Position numbers and translations under genes: made by a program. 7,299 nt of DNA from an uncultured Candidatus Altimarinota bacterium (lineage in GTDB: Bacteria > Patescibacteriota > Gracilibacteria > BD1-5 > JAGOOR01), in assembly GCA_937920005.1 (NCBI GenBank), contig CALETF010000073.1, positions 1 to 7,299 of the forward strand, read 5' to 3'. Position 1 is the first letter of the stretch. The number at the start of each line of letters is the position of its first letter. The notes under the pieces were generated by a model. It did no database searches, was not told where the DNA came from, and was given only the letters and a program-made list of their open reading frames with translations. Shown here piece by piece: positions 1 through 6,438 of the stretch.

Positions 1-341
1 AAAAAAAATATCAGTCGCCCGGCGGCTTCAAAAAAACCAACCCCTGAAATACCATCTTTGATAAGTGCCTCTTGGACCACTGGAACATCGGCCGGAAGAT
101 TCACTGGAATCTCATTTGCACGAGGTATACCTGTACCAATGTTATTCGAAAGAGCTACACCAACCATTGCTAATGGCGCTTCTGGAGCACTATCGAGTGT
201 AAAAGAATTTGGCTTGAGCGATAATGAAAAGCCGTAAGCAGTAAGCAAGGTAATGCTCGTAGCAGCTATACCAAAACCAATCCAGTGGAGTGAATCAACG
301 GATATTTTCCATATTCCGATACAGATTTTCTTCTTTTTCAT
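1..341 (-). CDS. Hypothetical exported or membrane-anchored protein, 3' end outside window
   Basis: This is an open frame from an ATG at 341 to the window edge: 113 codons with no stop of any kind and no in-frame TGA. The product starts with a basic stretch (MKKKK), followed by a hydrophobic segment at about residues 18-41 that should act as a signal peptide or N-terminal membrane anchor. The rest (about 42-113) is a soluble-looking segment rich in Ala, Val, Pro and Gly that I do not recognise. A GAGGG lies only 1-2 bases before the ATG, too close for a good ribosome binding site. An upstream ATG at 349 reaches a TAG within about 30 codons, so 341 is the better start. The gene is divergent from aspS across 207 bases. 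Function unknown; the unseen C-terminal part would be needed to assign a family. Confidence 0.72.
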   Translation of the reverse strand, partial: MKKKKICIGIWKISVDSLHWIGFGIAATSITLLTAYGFSLSLKPNSFTLDSAPEAPLAMVGVALSNNIGTGIPRANEIPVNLPADVPVVQEALIKDGISGVGFFEAAGRLIFF

Positions 342-408
342 ACCCTCATGCTACCATAGACTTTTTGATACCTCAAGCATATCGATGCAATTTCATTTCA
401 GAGAGTAC

Positions 409-437
409 TTGACTAATATTATTTATATATTTAAGTA
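409..437 (+). promoter_or_regulatory. Possible aspS promoter
   Basis: The best -35-like hexamer in the 342-548 intergenic region is TTGACT (409-414). Seventeen bases later comes a poor -10 (TAAGTA, 432-437), in a very AT-rich stretch that offers alternative -10 boxes such as TATTTT. The leader would be about 100 bases long. No convincing promoter for the divergent minus-strand gene was found. The rest of the intergenic region is AT-rich, with no Shine-Dalgarno before aspS. Confidence 0.3.
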
Positions 438-548
438 TTTTATAGGAGTGCCTCTGGAAGAAAAATGTGACTTTTCACAAAAAAGGACATAATTCAAATA
501 AGAAAATCCTTCATTTTTCCTTCATCATTATTTTTAGTTATTGATTCT

Positions 549-2312
549 ATGCACCGTTCTCATACCTGCGGACAGCTCACCGCGCATCATATTGGACAAA
601 AAGTCACTCTCTCAGGTTGGGTTGCAAATCGTCGTGATCACGGTGGTATCATCTTTATCGATGTTCGTGATAGATATGGCATTACTCAGCTCGTCTTCGA
701 CCCACAAACACACACGGAAGCAGCACAAATCATCGAATCTGCTCGTGCTGAATGGGTTATAAAAATCGAGGGCGAGGTCCGCGCTCGTCCCTCTGGACAA
801 GAAAACAGTGAACTCATGACGGGTGCTATCGAAGTACTCGTTCATGAATGCTCTATTTTGAGCAAAGCAAAGACCCCTCCTTTTGAAATCTCAGATCACA
901 GCACATCAAGTGAAGATATCCGCTACAAATACCGTTATCTCGATCTCCGACGAGACATCCAGCGAAAGAAAATCGAGTTCCGAGCTCAGGTCAATGCCTA
1001 TGCTCGTGAATGGTTCAGAAAAAACGAATTTCTCGAAGTGCAGACTCCCCTCTTCACCGTCAGCTCTCCAGAGGGCGCTCGTGACTACCTCATCCCTTCT
1101 CGTCTCCACCCTGGGAAATTTTATGCTCTTCCTCAGGCTCCTCAGCAATATAAACAACTTCTCATGGTCTCAGGATTTGATAAATACTTCCAAATTGCCC
1201 CTTGTTTCCGTGATGAAGACCCTCGTGCCGACCGTCATAGCTGTGAATTTTATCAAATAGACTGCGAGATGAGCTTCGTCCATCAAGAAGACGTCCTCGA
1301 AGTCGCTGAAAACTTCGCTCGTGATCTCGTCAAAACCGTCACCCCAAACCGCAAACTCCTCACACCTGTCTTCACTCGCATCACACACCATGAAGCCATG
1401 GAAAAATATGGCTCAGATAAGCCTGACCTCCGTTTTGATTGCCACTTTGAAGATCTCAGTGATGCATTCAAGGGTTCTGGATTCTCAGTTTTTGCCGGTG
1501 CTATAGAAAAAGGTGGCGTCGTTAAAGCATTTAAGCTTCCTGGTGTTGCCATGTCACGCAAGGATATCGACGAAATCACTGCTCTCGCCGTCGAACAAGG
1601 TGCAAAAGGTCTCGCCTACATCATCTACGAAGAAACAGGACCAAAAAGCCCAATTCTCAAATTCATGAGCCAAGAAGAGCTCAAAGTCCTCGAAGAGAAA
1701 CTCTCACCAAAAGTGGGTGACATGATTTTCTTTGGTGCGGATAAACGAGAAGTAGTGAATAAGGTTCTTGGCGCTGTACGTGTTGCCCTCCGAAATCGCT
1801 ACAATCTCGTCGATGAAAGCACGCTCTCCTTCGCTTGGATTACAGACTTTCCAATGTTTGAAAAAGACGACAAAACAGGCAAACTTGATTTCGCTCACAA
1901 CCCATTTAGTAGTATCAATGCGACTCTCGAAGACCTCAGAAATATGAATCCAGAGGAAGTCTATGGTTTCCAGTATGACCTCACGCTCAATGGTTATGAA
2001 ATCCTCTCCGGCTCTATCCGAAATCATGACCTCGAGCTCCTCACAGAGGCATTCCGTATGGTCGGACGAAGTGAAGAAGAAGTAAAAAACAAATTTGGTG
2101 GTATGTACGAAGCATTTCAATATGGTGTTCCTCCACACGGAGGCTTCGCTTTTGGTATTGATCGTTTCATGATGATTCTCTTAAACGAAGACAATATCCG
2201 AGATATGTATGCGTTCCCAAAATCTGGAAAAGCGCAAGATGCTATGATGAACGCTCCAAGTGAAGTCGATGAAGACAGTCTCAAGGAACTGCATATAAAG
2301 CTCAGAAGTTAA
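549..2312 (+). CDS. aspS: Aspartyl-tRNA synthetase, likely non-discriminating type
   Basis: This class II aminoacyl-tRNA synthetase attaches aspartate to tRNA in the cytoplasm. The 587 residues match the usual bacterial length. An N-terminal OB-fold anticodon-binding domain (about 1-105, with RRDHGG at 28-33 and FIDVRDR at 36-42) is followed by YRYLDLRR (128-135). Class II motif 2 is at 220-239 (FRDEDPRADRH then CEFYQIDCEM). The bacterial GAD insertion lies at about 285-420. Motif 3 is at 529-543 (PHGGFAFGIDRFMMI). His31 and Gly83 are residues that I recall marking synthetases which also charge tRNA-Asn, so an Asp-tRNA-Asn amidation route through GatCAB is inferred. The ATG at 549 gives the family N-terminus. 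It has no Shine-Dalgarno and sits in the context TTCTATG. There is no in-frame TGA, and the gene ends with TAA just before a hairpin terminator. Identification is very secure; tRNA specificity is a prediction. Confidence 0.98.
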   Translation: MHRSHTCGQLTAHHIGQKVTLSGWVANRRDHGGIIFIDVRDRYGITQLVFDPQTHTEAAQIIESARAEWVIKIEGEVRARPSGQENSELMTGAIEVLVHECSILSKAKTPPFEISDHSTSSEDIRYKYRYLDLRRDIQRKKIEFRAQVNAYAREWFRKNEFLEVQTPLFTVSSPEGARDYLIPSRLHPGKFYALPQAPQQYKQLLMVSGFDKYFQIAPCFRDEDPRADRHSCEFYQIDCEMSFVHQEDVLEVAENFARDLVKTVTPNRKLLTPVFTRITHHEAMEKYGSDKPDLRFDCHFEDLSDAFKGSGFSVFAGAIEKGGVVKAFKLPGVAMSRKDIDEITALAVEQGAKGLAYIIYEETGPKSPILKFMSQEELKVLEEKLSPKVGDMIFFGADKREVVNKVLGAVRVALRNRYNLVDESTLSFAWITDFPMFEKDDKTGKLDFAHNPFSSINATLEDLRNMNPEEVYGFQYDLTLNGYEILSGSIRNHDLELLTEAFRMVGRSEEEVKNKFGGMYEAFQYGVPPHGGFAFGIDRFMMILLNEDNIRDMYAFPKSGKAQDAMMNAPSEVDEDSLKELHIKLRS

Positions 2313-2319
2313 TTTCTAA

Positions 2320-2342
2320 AAATCTCCCGATTCGGGAGATTT
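2320..2342 (+). terminator. Rho-independent terminator, probably bidirectional
   Basis: AAATCTCCCG (2320-2329) and CGGGAGATTT (2333-2342) form a perfect 10-bp stem with a 3-base loop (ATT). It begins 8 bases after the aspS stop and is followed by more T on the plus strand. The A run at 2318-2322 becomes a T run on the minus strand, so the same hairpin also suits the end of the converging minus-strand gene, whose stop is at 2348-2350. Confidence 0.9.
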
Positions 2343-2347
2343 TTTAT

Positions 2348-2680
2348 TTATACAATCATTCCTGCTCCACCTGGACCAACACCGTCTTCAGGTCATACAA
2401 TCTCCTCTTTTTTCTCTTCTTTATTAGCTGCTGCAATTTGTTCTGGAGTGAATGGTTCAATATGTTTTCCAGCAATGAGTAATTCATATTTTCTGCGCAA
2501 TATAAGTTCAGCAGGTACCTTGCCTGATGGTCTCCCAATAATCTCATAAACCCTTTCTGTAACTCATCGAAGAACATCTTCTGGAAGCTTGCTCAAAATA
2601 CCTGGAAGAAGTTTTGAGATAGTAACATCCAACTGTCTGCTAGCCTCAAGTTCTGCTCGAGGTATATGCCTATCGCTCAT
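2348..2680 (-). CDS. Unrecognised 110-residue protein with two in-frame TGA (Gly) codons
   Basis: From the ATG at 2680 to the TAA at 2350-2348 there is one frame of 110 codons if TGA is read as glycine at codons 39 (2566-2564) and 96 (2395-2393). With standard decoding the frame breaks after 38 residues. The predicted protein is soluble and mostly helical with many charged residues. It has no signal peptide or membrane segment. Its middle (about 40-90) ends in a Lys/Glu-rich run, and a short Gly-rich tail follows (PEDGVGPGGAGMIV, 97-110). The second TGA falls just before this tail. I do not recognise the family. The gene lies 58 bases downstream of the MgtC/DUF4010 gene on the same strand with no strong terminator between, so co-transcription is possible. 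A consensus TTGACA upstream suggests its own promoter as well. It ends at the terminator shared with aspS. No Shine-Dalgarno is visible. Confidence 0.75.
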
Positions 2681-2712
2681 AATTGATTGGTTAGTAAGTA
2701 ATCCAATTAATT
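2681..2712 (-). repeat. Inverted repeat directly before the 110-residue protein start
   Basis: On the minus strand AATTAATTGG (2712-2703) pairs with CCAATCAATT (2690-2681) at 9 of 10 positions around a 12-base loop. The second arm ends at the base just before the ATG (2680). The stem is AT-rich and has no T run, so it is not a terminator. It could be an operator or a weak 5' UTR hairpin. Confidence 0.45.
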
Positions 2713-2736
2713 ATTGGCGCAATATTTTTTTGTCAA
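2708..2736 (-). promoter_or_regulatory. Probable promoter of the 110-residue protein gene
   Basis: On the minus strand a perfect -35 TTGACA (2736-2731) is followed by either AATAAT (2715-2710, 15-base spacing, 5 of 6 matches to TATAAT) or TAATTA (2713-2708, 17-base spacing). The -35 begins 2 bases after the stop of the upstream MgtC/DUF4010 gene. The leader would be about 20-25 bases. The -10 choice is uncertain. Confidence 0.5.
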
Positions 2737-2738
2737 AC

Positions 2739-4151
2739 TTAATTCCAGAGAGACACAATACCGAGAACCAGGACACCTACTGCCAAAACAGCGCCCAACA
2801 TTCTGAATACATAGGTTCCAAAAAGCTGACTTCCAAATTTCTTTGCAAGACCAATCTTCACGGCCGTATTAGTCACAAGTGCTATAATGATAGCTGTTGT
2901 TGCTGCGAGAGTCGTGAGCGACTGAACGCCAGAAGCATTTGAGATTTCTGCCATTTCCTGAGTAATAGCATCAACATCAGCGAGACCTGAAAAGAGAGAA
3001 ACGAGATAGATAGGCAGATGCTCGAGAAAGCCCGAAAGAATCGGTATATAACTTGTGATAATACTCGTTAATGCCTGAAATGATGATTGATACACAAGAG
3101 CAAGCGTAGATGCGAATTTGATGAGGATAACGAATCCTGCGAATTTGAGTGCCGGTCCAATCTGAAAAGGACTCTCATGGAGTTCTGCTACCTGGACTCC
3201 TGTTTCGTGTGTTTTTGATTTTCACCAAGCCCACCAGAGAAGTGCTGCTGATGTTGCTATCATCGCAAGAATTGGAATAAGTAGTGTGCCCAAAAGAAGA
3301 GGATTGAAGAGCATCACTATACCGAGGACACGGAAGAGCATAATCGAACAGGCAGCAATAGTTGCTATGACTGTTGGATAGAGGTACGCCTTTTCTTCTT
3401 GGTTACTCTTTTCTGCCATAGCAGATGTGACCGCAGTTGATGAGACGAGACCACCGAGAGCTCCTGAGAGGATGATACCTCGACCAGCTCCGAGAGCTTT
3501 TGTTAGGACGTAACCGACATAACTCACCGCTGACATGATCACCACGAAAAACCAGATACCATAGGGATTAAAAAATGGAGCTGTTGTGAGTGGTCCTTCT
3601 GGAAGAAAAACCATCATATCATGGAGCGCATATTTATGATCTGGGAGAAGTGGGAGGATGATGAGTGATATTACCGCGAATTTGAGTGTCGTTGATATCT
3701 CTTCTTCTCCGATTTTATCAATCAATGGAGTAATACGAGTCTTGTAGTTGAGCATCACAGCAACCAATATACCAAGGAAAATAGCTACTTGCACTTCTCC
3801 GAGCATAACCAGAGCTCCCAAGAGAAAGACAGTCACTGCTGCAAATTCACTTGTGACACCAAATTGGTGTTGTTTAAATGCAGAGTAGATATATGAGAGC
3901 AGAATAAATAAAAACAGAATCGTGCCAGTGAATATCAATATCAAACTGATTTCTCCGAGCACATCGCCCAGAAAAACAGAAACAGCACCAAGGAGAGACA
4001 TCAATGTATACGAACGGAGTCATCCAAAGATAACCTGAGGGTTTTTAAAATCAGAAATGATACGGTTTGAAACCACTTCTCTTTCAAGCCCAATCAGGGC
4101 TCCGAGTGCCGCCGCTTCTATCAAGCGAATAATGATTTCCATAGTGTTCAT
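2739..4151 (-). CDS. MgtC/SapB-DUF4010 family membrane protein with two in-frame TGA (Gly) codons
   Basis: This is a 470-residue polytopic inner-membrane protein in which an MgtC-like N-terminus is fused to a DUF4010 domain (COG3174-type). MgtC landmarks are LGALIGLERE (16-25) and GGLRSYTLMSLLGA (43-56). The second glycine of that GG is the TGA at 4022-4020 (codon 44), at the Gly-Leu-Arg position expected in MgtC proteins. DUF4010 landmarks are GGLVSSTA (233-240), GPALKFA in the region after codon 310, and LFSGLADVDAIT (386-397). A second TGA at 3224-3222 (codon 310) lies in the cytoplasm-like loop joining the two halves. The reading frame is continuous across both, and standard decoding would give three fragments. 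Many hydrophobic helices fill the chain. The exact role is unknown; MgtC relatives are linked to magnesium limitation and membrane energetics, which is not evidence of function here. An ATG at 4142 is an alternative start three codons downstream. No Shine-Dalgarno is seen. Confidence 0.9.
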
Positions 4152-4157
4152 GGGTTC

Positions 4158-4186
4158 ATTGTATCATGTAAATCATCAAATCGCAA
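4158..4186 (-). promoter_or_regulatory. Promoter giving a leaderless or near-leaderless MgtC/DUF4010 mRNA
   Basis: On the minus strand TTGCGA (4186-4181) and TACAAT (4163-4158) are separated by exactly 17 bases. The last base of the -10 is 6 bases before the ATG at 4151, so the expected start of transcription falls on or beside the A of that ATG. This agrees with the absence of a ribosome binding site. Confidence 0.65.
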
Positions 4187-4240
4187 GGCAACTCCATACT
4201 CTTCAATAACCAACTAACTTGCAAAATATAATATTTTAAT

Positions 4241-4268
4241 TTTTGTATACAAAATACTTGATTTTGTA
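4241..4268. promoter_or_regulatory. Overlapping palindromes upstream of the SLH gene, operator candidate
   Basis: TTTTGTATACAAAA (4241-4254) is a perfect 14-base palindrome. Overlapping it, TACAAAAT (4248-4255) and ATTTTGTA (4261-4268) form a perfect 8-base inverted repeat spaced by 5. TTTTGTA recurs a third time at 4288-4294. The cluster covers the -35 region of the plus-strand promoter. AT-richness raises the chance background, but perfect nested symmetry at this position is suggestive of a regulator site. Confidence 0.45.
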
Positions 4269-4282
4269 AAATATTGTATAAT
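4254..4282 (+). promoter_or_regulatory. Promoter of the SLH surface-protein gene
   Basis: A perfect -10 TATAAT lies at 4277-4282. The -35 is poor: ATACTT (4254-4259) is at the ideal 17-base spacing, while the better-looking TTGATT (4258-4263) is only 13 bases away. A weak -35 beneath palindromes fits activator or repressor control. The leader would be about 35 bases to the ATG at 4325. Confidence 0.6.
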
Positions 4283-4324
4283 ATAGATTTTGTAAAGGAT
4301 ATATTTTACCTCTTTTATCCCTCT

Positions 4325-6361
4325 ATGAATACACTTTTCTCTCGTATCGTTCTCATCGCTGGATGTCTCTCTCTGAGTCTCTCAGCTATGGCTTACACAA
4401 GTACTGATTGTACTAATGTAGAACAACTCGCTGCAAAAGGCGTTGTGAGCTACAAAAATACTTGTCGGGAATATAATCTCGACCGCACTATTACTCGTCA
4501 AGAAGTCGCTGCTGTGACTCTCAAGGTGGGTGAAATCTGTGGTGCTATCTCAAACGTACCTCCTCAAGGACAATACATGTGTGACAATATCTTCTCTGAT
4601 GTTTCATCGAGCTATCCAAATGATTGGATTTGTCGTGTTGCTGAAACACTTGCTCGTGATGGTATCGTCTCTCAAAATGATCAAAACACCTACGGAGATG
4701 TCTTTTTCCGTCCTCTCAAAAATGTCACTCGTGCCGAGGCTCTCGCTATGCTCATGAGTGGTGCAAATCTCGAATATCAAAGTACTACCTACGATGACTG
4801 GAGATTTACTGGTACAGGCGCTGTAACTTGGCAAAAACCTCTCATGCAGTATGCCTATGACCGTGATATCATCACTTCTATTACGAGCTTTGGACCGAAT
4901 ACCAATGCGTACCGACGTGATGTATTCAATTACGCTATCAAGGCTATCAATCTCTGTCAAACAAATGGTGGCAACTACAACTACAATAATAATTACTCAA
5001 ATAATAACTGTGGCCTTGGGCAATATGCCTCTGGGAATACGTGTTATTCTTGTGGTACTCTTCCTTGGAATGCTTATTACACCAATAACGGATCATGTAT
5101 CTGGCAGTGTAATAGTGGTTACGTAAAATCAGGAAATACCTGTGTAGCAAGTGGTTACAATTACGGTACAACTGGTCAGTGTGGCTCAAGCGTCAATTCT
5201 TGTCTCTCAGGAAATTTCTATGACACAACAGACTACGGTAACTATGCTTACTGGAATTGTACTGGCTCAAATGGTACAGCAGTTTCTTGTAGCGCTTACA
5301 ACAACGGTTACAACTACGGAACAACAGGTCAATGTGGTACAAGTGTAAACTCATGTATCTCTGGTACATTCTACGATACAAATGACTCTGGTAACTATGC
5401 TTATTGGAACTGTACTGGTACAAATGGCACATCTGTCTCATGTAACGCATACACTGGTGGTAATTACTACGGTACAACTGGTCAGTGTGGTACGTCTATC
5501 AATTCTTGTGTTTCAGGGACTTTCTATGATACAACAGACTATGGTAATTATGCTTACTGGAATTGTACTGGCTCAAATGGTACAGCAGTTTCTTGTAGTG
5601 CCTACAATAACGGGTACAACAATAACAATTGTAGCGTTGGTCAATACTGGACTGGCAATATGTGTCTCGCTTGTACTTCGAAGCCATCATACTCTTACTA
5701 TACAAATGTAGGAACATGTGATTGGTCATGTGATAGTGGTTACTACCGATCTGGCAATACATGTGTCAGCAACTACAACAATACATACTGTTCTGCTGGT
5801 CAATACCTCTCAGGCAATACATGTTATTCTTGTGGTACGGCTCCTTGGAACGCATACTACACAACAGCTGGAAGCTGTGAATGGTCATGTAACAGTGGTT
5901 ATTACCGTTCTGGTAACACCTGTACAACGAACTACAGCTCAGGTACAACTGGTCAATGTGGCTATACTGCTGGCTCATGTACAACAGGATACTCTTCAAA
6001 TACAACTTATAGCGGTGGATACACCTACTGGAATTGTACTGGTACAAACAATGTTGCAGTTTCTTGTAGCATCTACGGTAATAACAACTACGGCACAACA
6101 GGTCAGTGTGGCTCTACTGCCAATACTTGTACAACTGGGTATGTCTCAAATACCAGCTACAATGGAAACTACACCTACTGGAACTGTACTGGCACAAACA
6201 ATATTGCAGTTTCTTGTAGCGCATACAACAACAATTACAACAACTACAATAACTGCAGTATCGCTATGCCTTCAAACGCTTATTATACAAATAGTCAGAG
6301 CTGTTGGTCATGTAACGCTGGTTTCGTCCAAATCAACAATATGTGTGTTTGGTGGAACTAA
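4325..6361 (+). CDS. Secreted SLH-domain surface protein with alternating Cys-rich repeats
   Basis: This is a 678-residue exported protein. Residues 1-23 are a signal peptide with a likely cut after AMA. About 25-211 carry S-layer homology-like units, clearest at 89-145 (FSDV, WICRVAETLARDGIV, then FRP and TRAEALAML), which would hold the protein to the cell envelope. An Asn/Tyr/Gly-rich linker (213-228) leads into two module types. Type A (about 46 residues, six Cys) occurs at 229-274, 436-481 and 489-534, with a shortened four-Cys copy at the C-terminus (644-677). Type B (about 45 residues, four Cys) occurs at 281-325, 332-376, 383-427, 540-584 and 590-634. The predicted mature chain has 48 Cys, an even number in each module, which suggests disulfides within modules. 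None of 73 glycines is coded by TGA. The start at 4325 puts the signal peptide first; an upstream TTG would begin before the -10 box. Binding partner unknown; adhesion or envelope structure is inferred. Confidence 0.88.
   Translation: MNTLFSRIVLIAGCLSLSLSAMAYTSTDCTNVEQLAAKGVVSYKNTCREYNLDRTITRQEVAAVTLKVGEICGAISNVPPQGQYMCDNIFSDVSSSYPNDWICRVAETLARDGIVSQNDQNTYGDVFFRPLKNVTRAEALAMLMSGANLEYQSTTYDDWRFTGTGAVTWQKPLMQYAYDRDIITSITSFGPNTNAYRRDVFNYAIKAINLCQTNGGNYNYNNNYSNNNCGLGQYASGNTCYSCGTLPWNAYYTNNGSCIWQCNSGYVKSGNTCVASGYNYGTTGQCGSSVNSCLSGNFYDTTDYGNYAYWNCTGSNGTAVSCSAYNNGYNYGTTGQCGTSVNSCISGTFYDTNDSGNYAYWNCTGTNGTSVSCNAYTGGNYYGTTGQCGTSINSCVSGTFYDTTDYGNYAYWNCTGSNGTAVSCSAYNNGYNNNNCSVGQYWTGNMCLACTSKPSYSYYTNVGTCDWSCDSGYYRSGNTCVSNYNNTYCSAGQYLSGNTCYSCGTAPWNAYYTTAGSCEWSCNSGYYRSGNTCTTNYSSGTTGQCGYTAGSCTTGYSSNTTYSGGYTYWNCTGTNNVAVSCSIYGNNNYGTTGQCGSTANTCTTGYVSNTSYNGNYTYWNCTGTNNIAVSCSAYNNNYNNYNNCSIAMPSNAYYTNSQSCWSCNAGFVQINNMCVWWN
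5009..5146 (+). repeat. Type A Cys-rich module, copy 1 (codons 229-274)
   Basis: The pattern is C, GQY, GN.C, C, then NAYYTN, GSC.W.C.SGY and SGNTC. It has six cysteines and resembles the loose Cys/Gly spacing of EGF- or TNFR-like modules. No homology to those families is claimed. Confidence 0.8.
5165..5605 (+). repeat. Three tandem type B modules (B1-B3)
   Basis: The copies are at 5165-5299, 5318-5452 and 5471-5605. Each begins GTTGQCG and continues with NSC, SG.FYDT, GNYAYWNCTG, NGT and VSC, with four cysteines. The general layout (C-G..., C, W.C.G.NG..., C) resembles short repeats that I recall from other bacterial surface proteins. B1 and B3 share an identical 50-base block (5243-5292 and 5549-5598), while B2 between them is more diverged. 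Confidence 0.85.
5630..5926 (+). repeat. Two tandem type A modules (A2 and A3)
   Basis: A2 (5630-5767) and A3 (5789-5926) repeat the six-cysteine pattern of A1, both containing SGYYRSGNTC. A3 is closer to A1 (CYSCGT.PWNAYYT) than A2 is. Confidence 0.82.
5942..6226 (+). repeat. Two diverged type B modules (B4 and B5)
   Basis: B4 (5942-6076) and B5 (6092-6226) keep GTTGQCG, YTYWNCTG and AVSCS with all four cysteines. They replace the NSC.SG.FYDT segment with CTTGY.SNT and have NN in place of NGT. They are closer to each other than to B1-B3, which implies two rounds of duplication. Confidence 0.82.
6254..6355 (+). repeat. Truncated C-terminal type A module (A4)
   Basis: Codons 644-677 keep the SNAYYTN, SC.SCNAG and NNMC elements but lack the central GN.C..C pair, leaving four cysteines. 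It ends the protein and may act as a C-terminal cap. Confidence 0.65.
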
Positions 6362-6376
6362 ATCGAGAGAATCTCA

Positions 6377-6403
6377 AAAAAGCCCTCAAAATGAGGGCTT
6401 TTT
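6377..6403 (+). terminator. Rho-independent terminator of the SLH gene
   Basis: AAAAAGCCCTCA (6377-6388) pairs perfectly with TGAGGGCTTTTT (6392-6403) around an AAA loop. The hairpin starts 15 bases after the TAA stop. The T-rich 3' arm continues into TATTT. The symmetric A and T flanks could also stop minus-strand transcription. Confidence 0.92.
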
Positions 6404-6404
6404 A

Positions 6405-6432
6405 TTTGCTTTTCTAGGTCTTTAGATATACT
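6405..6432 (+). promoter_or_regulatory. Probable rpsB promoter
   Basis: A good -10 TATACT (6427-6432) is preceded by weak -35 candidates TTTGCT (6405-6410, 16-base spacing) or TTGCTT (6406-6411, 15-base spacing), just after the upstream terminator. Transcription would begin near 6439, which is the first base of the leader's first hairpin. Confidence 0.55.
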
Positions 6433-6438
6433 GCGCGA

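Noticed and set aside
263..349. Alternative upstream start at 349 for the left-edge gene
   Set aside because: Its frame contains a TGA and then a TAG after about 30 codons, so it cannot produce the long open frame that starts at 341.
466..479. TGTGACTTTTCACA inverted repeat in the aspS leader
   Set aside because: It has only 5 bp around 4 bases in AT-rich sequence. It loosely resembles a CRP half-site pair, but the spacing is wrong. On the minus strand it is followed by T's, but there is no gene for it to end.
3222..4004. Separate proteins at 2739-3095 and 3222-4004 on the minus strand, or a pseudogene
   Set aside because: They are in one frame separated only by TGA codons, and the joined product has the MgtC and DUF4010 landmarks in order. 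Glycine recoding explains this better than three fragments or decay.
4274..4324. A TTG start at 4274 would extend the SLH protein by 17 residues
   Set aside because: The TTG precedes the TATAAT box and would not be transcribed from that promoter. It also buries the clear signal peptide that starts at 4325.
4325..4393. Lipobox IAGC at residues 11-14 of the SLH protein
   Set aside because: The hydrophobic stretch before it is too short for a typical lipoprotein signal. Cleavage after AMA (residue 23) with an SLH anchor is more likely, though lipidation is not excluded.
5009..6355. Repeats as a CRISPR array
   Set aside because: The repeat units are protein-coding modules of about 135 bases with silent variation and no unique spacers.
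5718..6425. Long open frame on the plus strand overlapping the surface-protein repeats, and several minus-strand frames there
   Set aside because: They are shadows caused by the repetitive low-stop codon usage of the real gene, with compositions (Thr/Val/Leu or Tyr/His/Ser runs) that follow from frame shifting.
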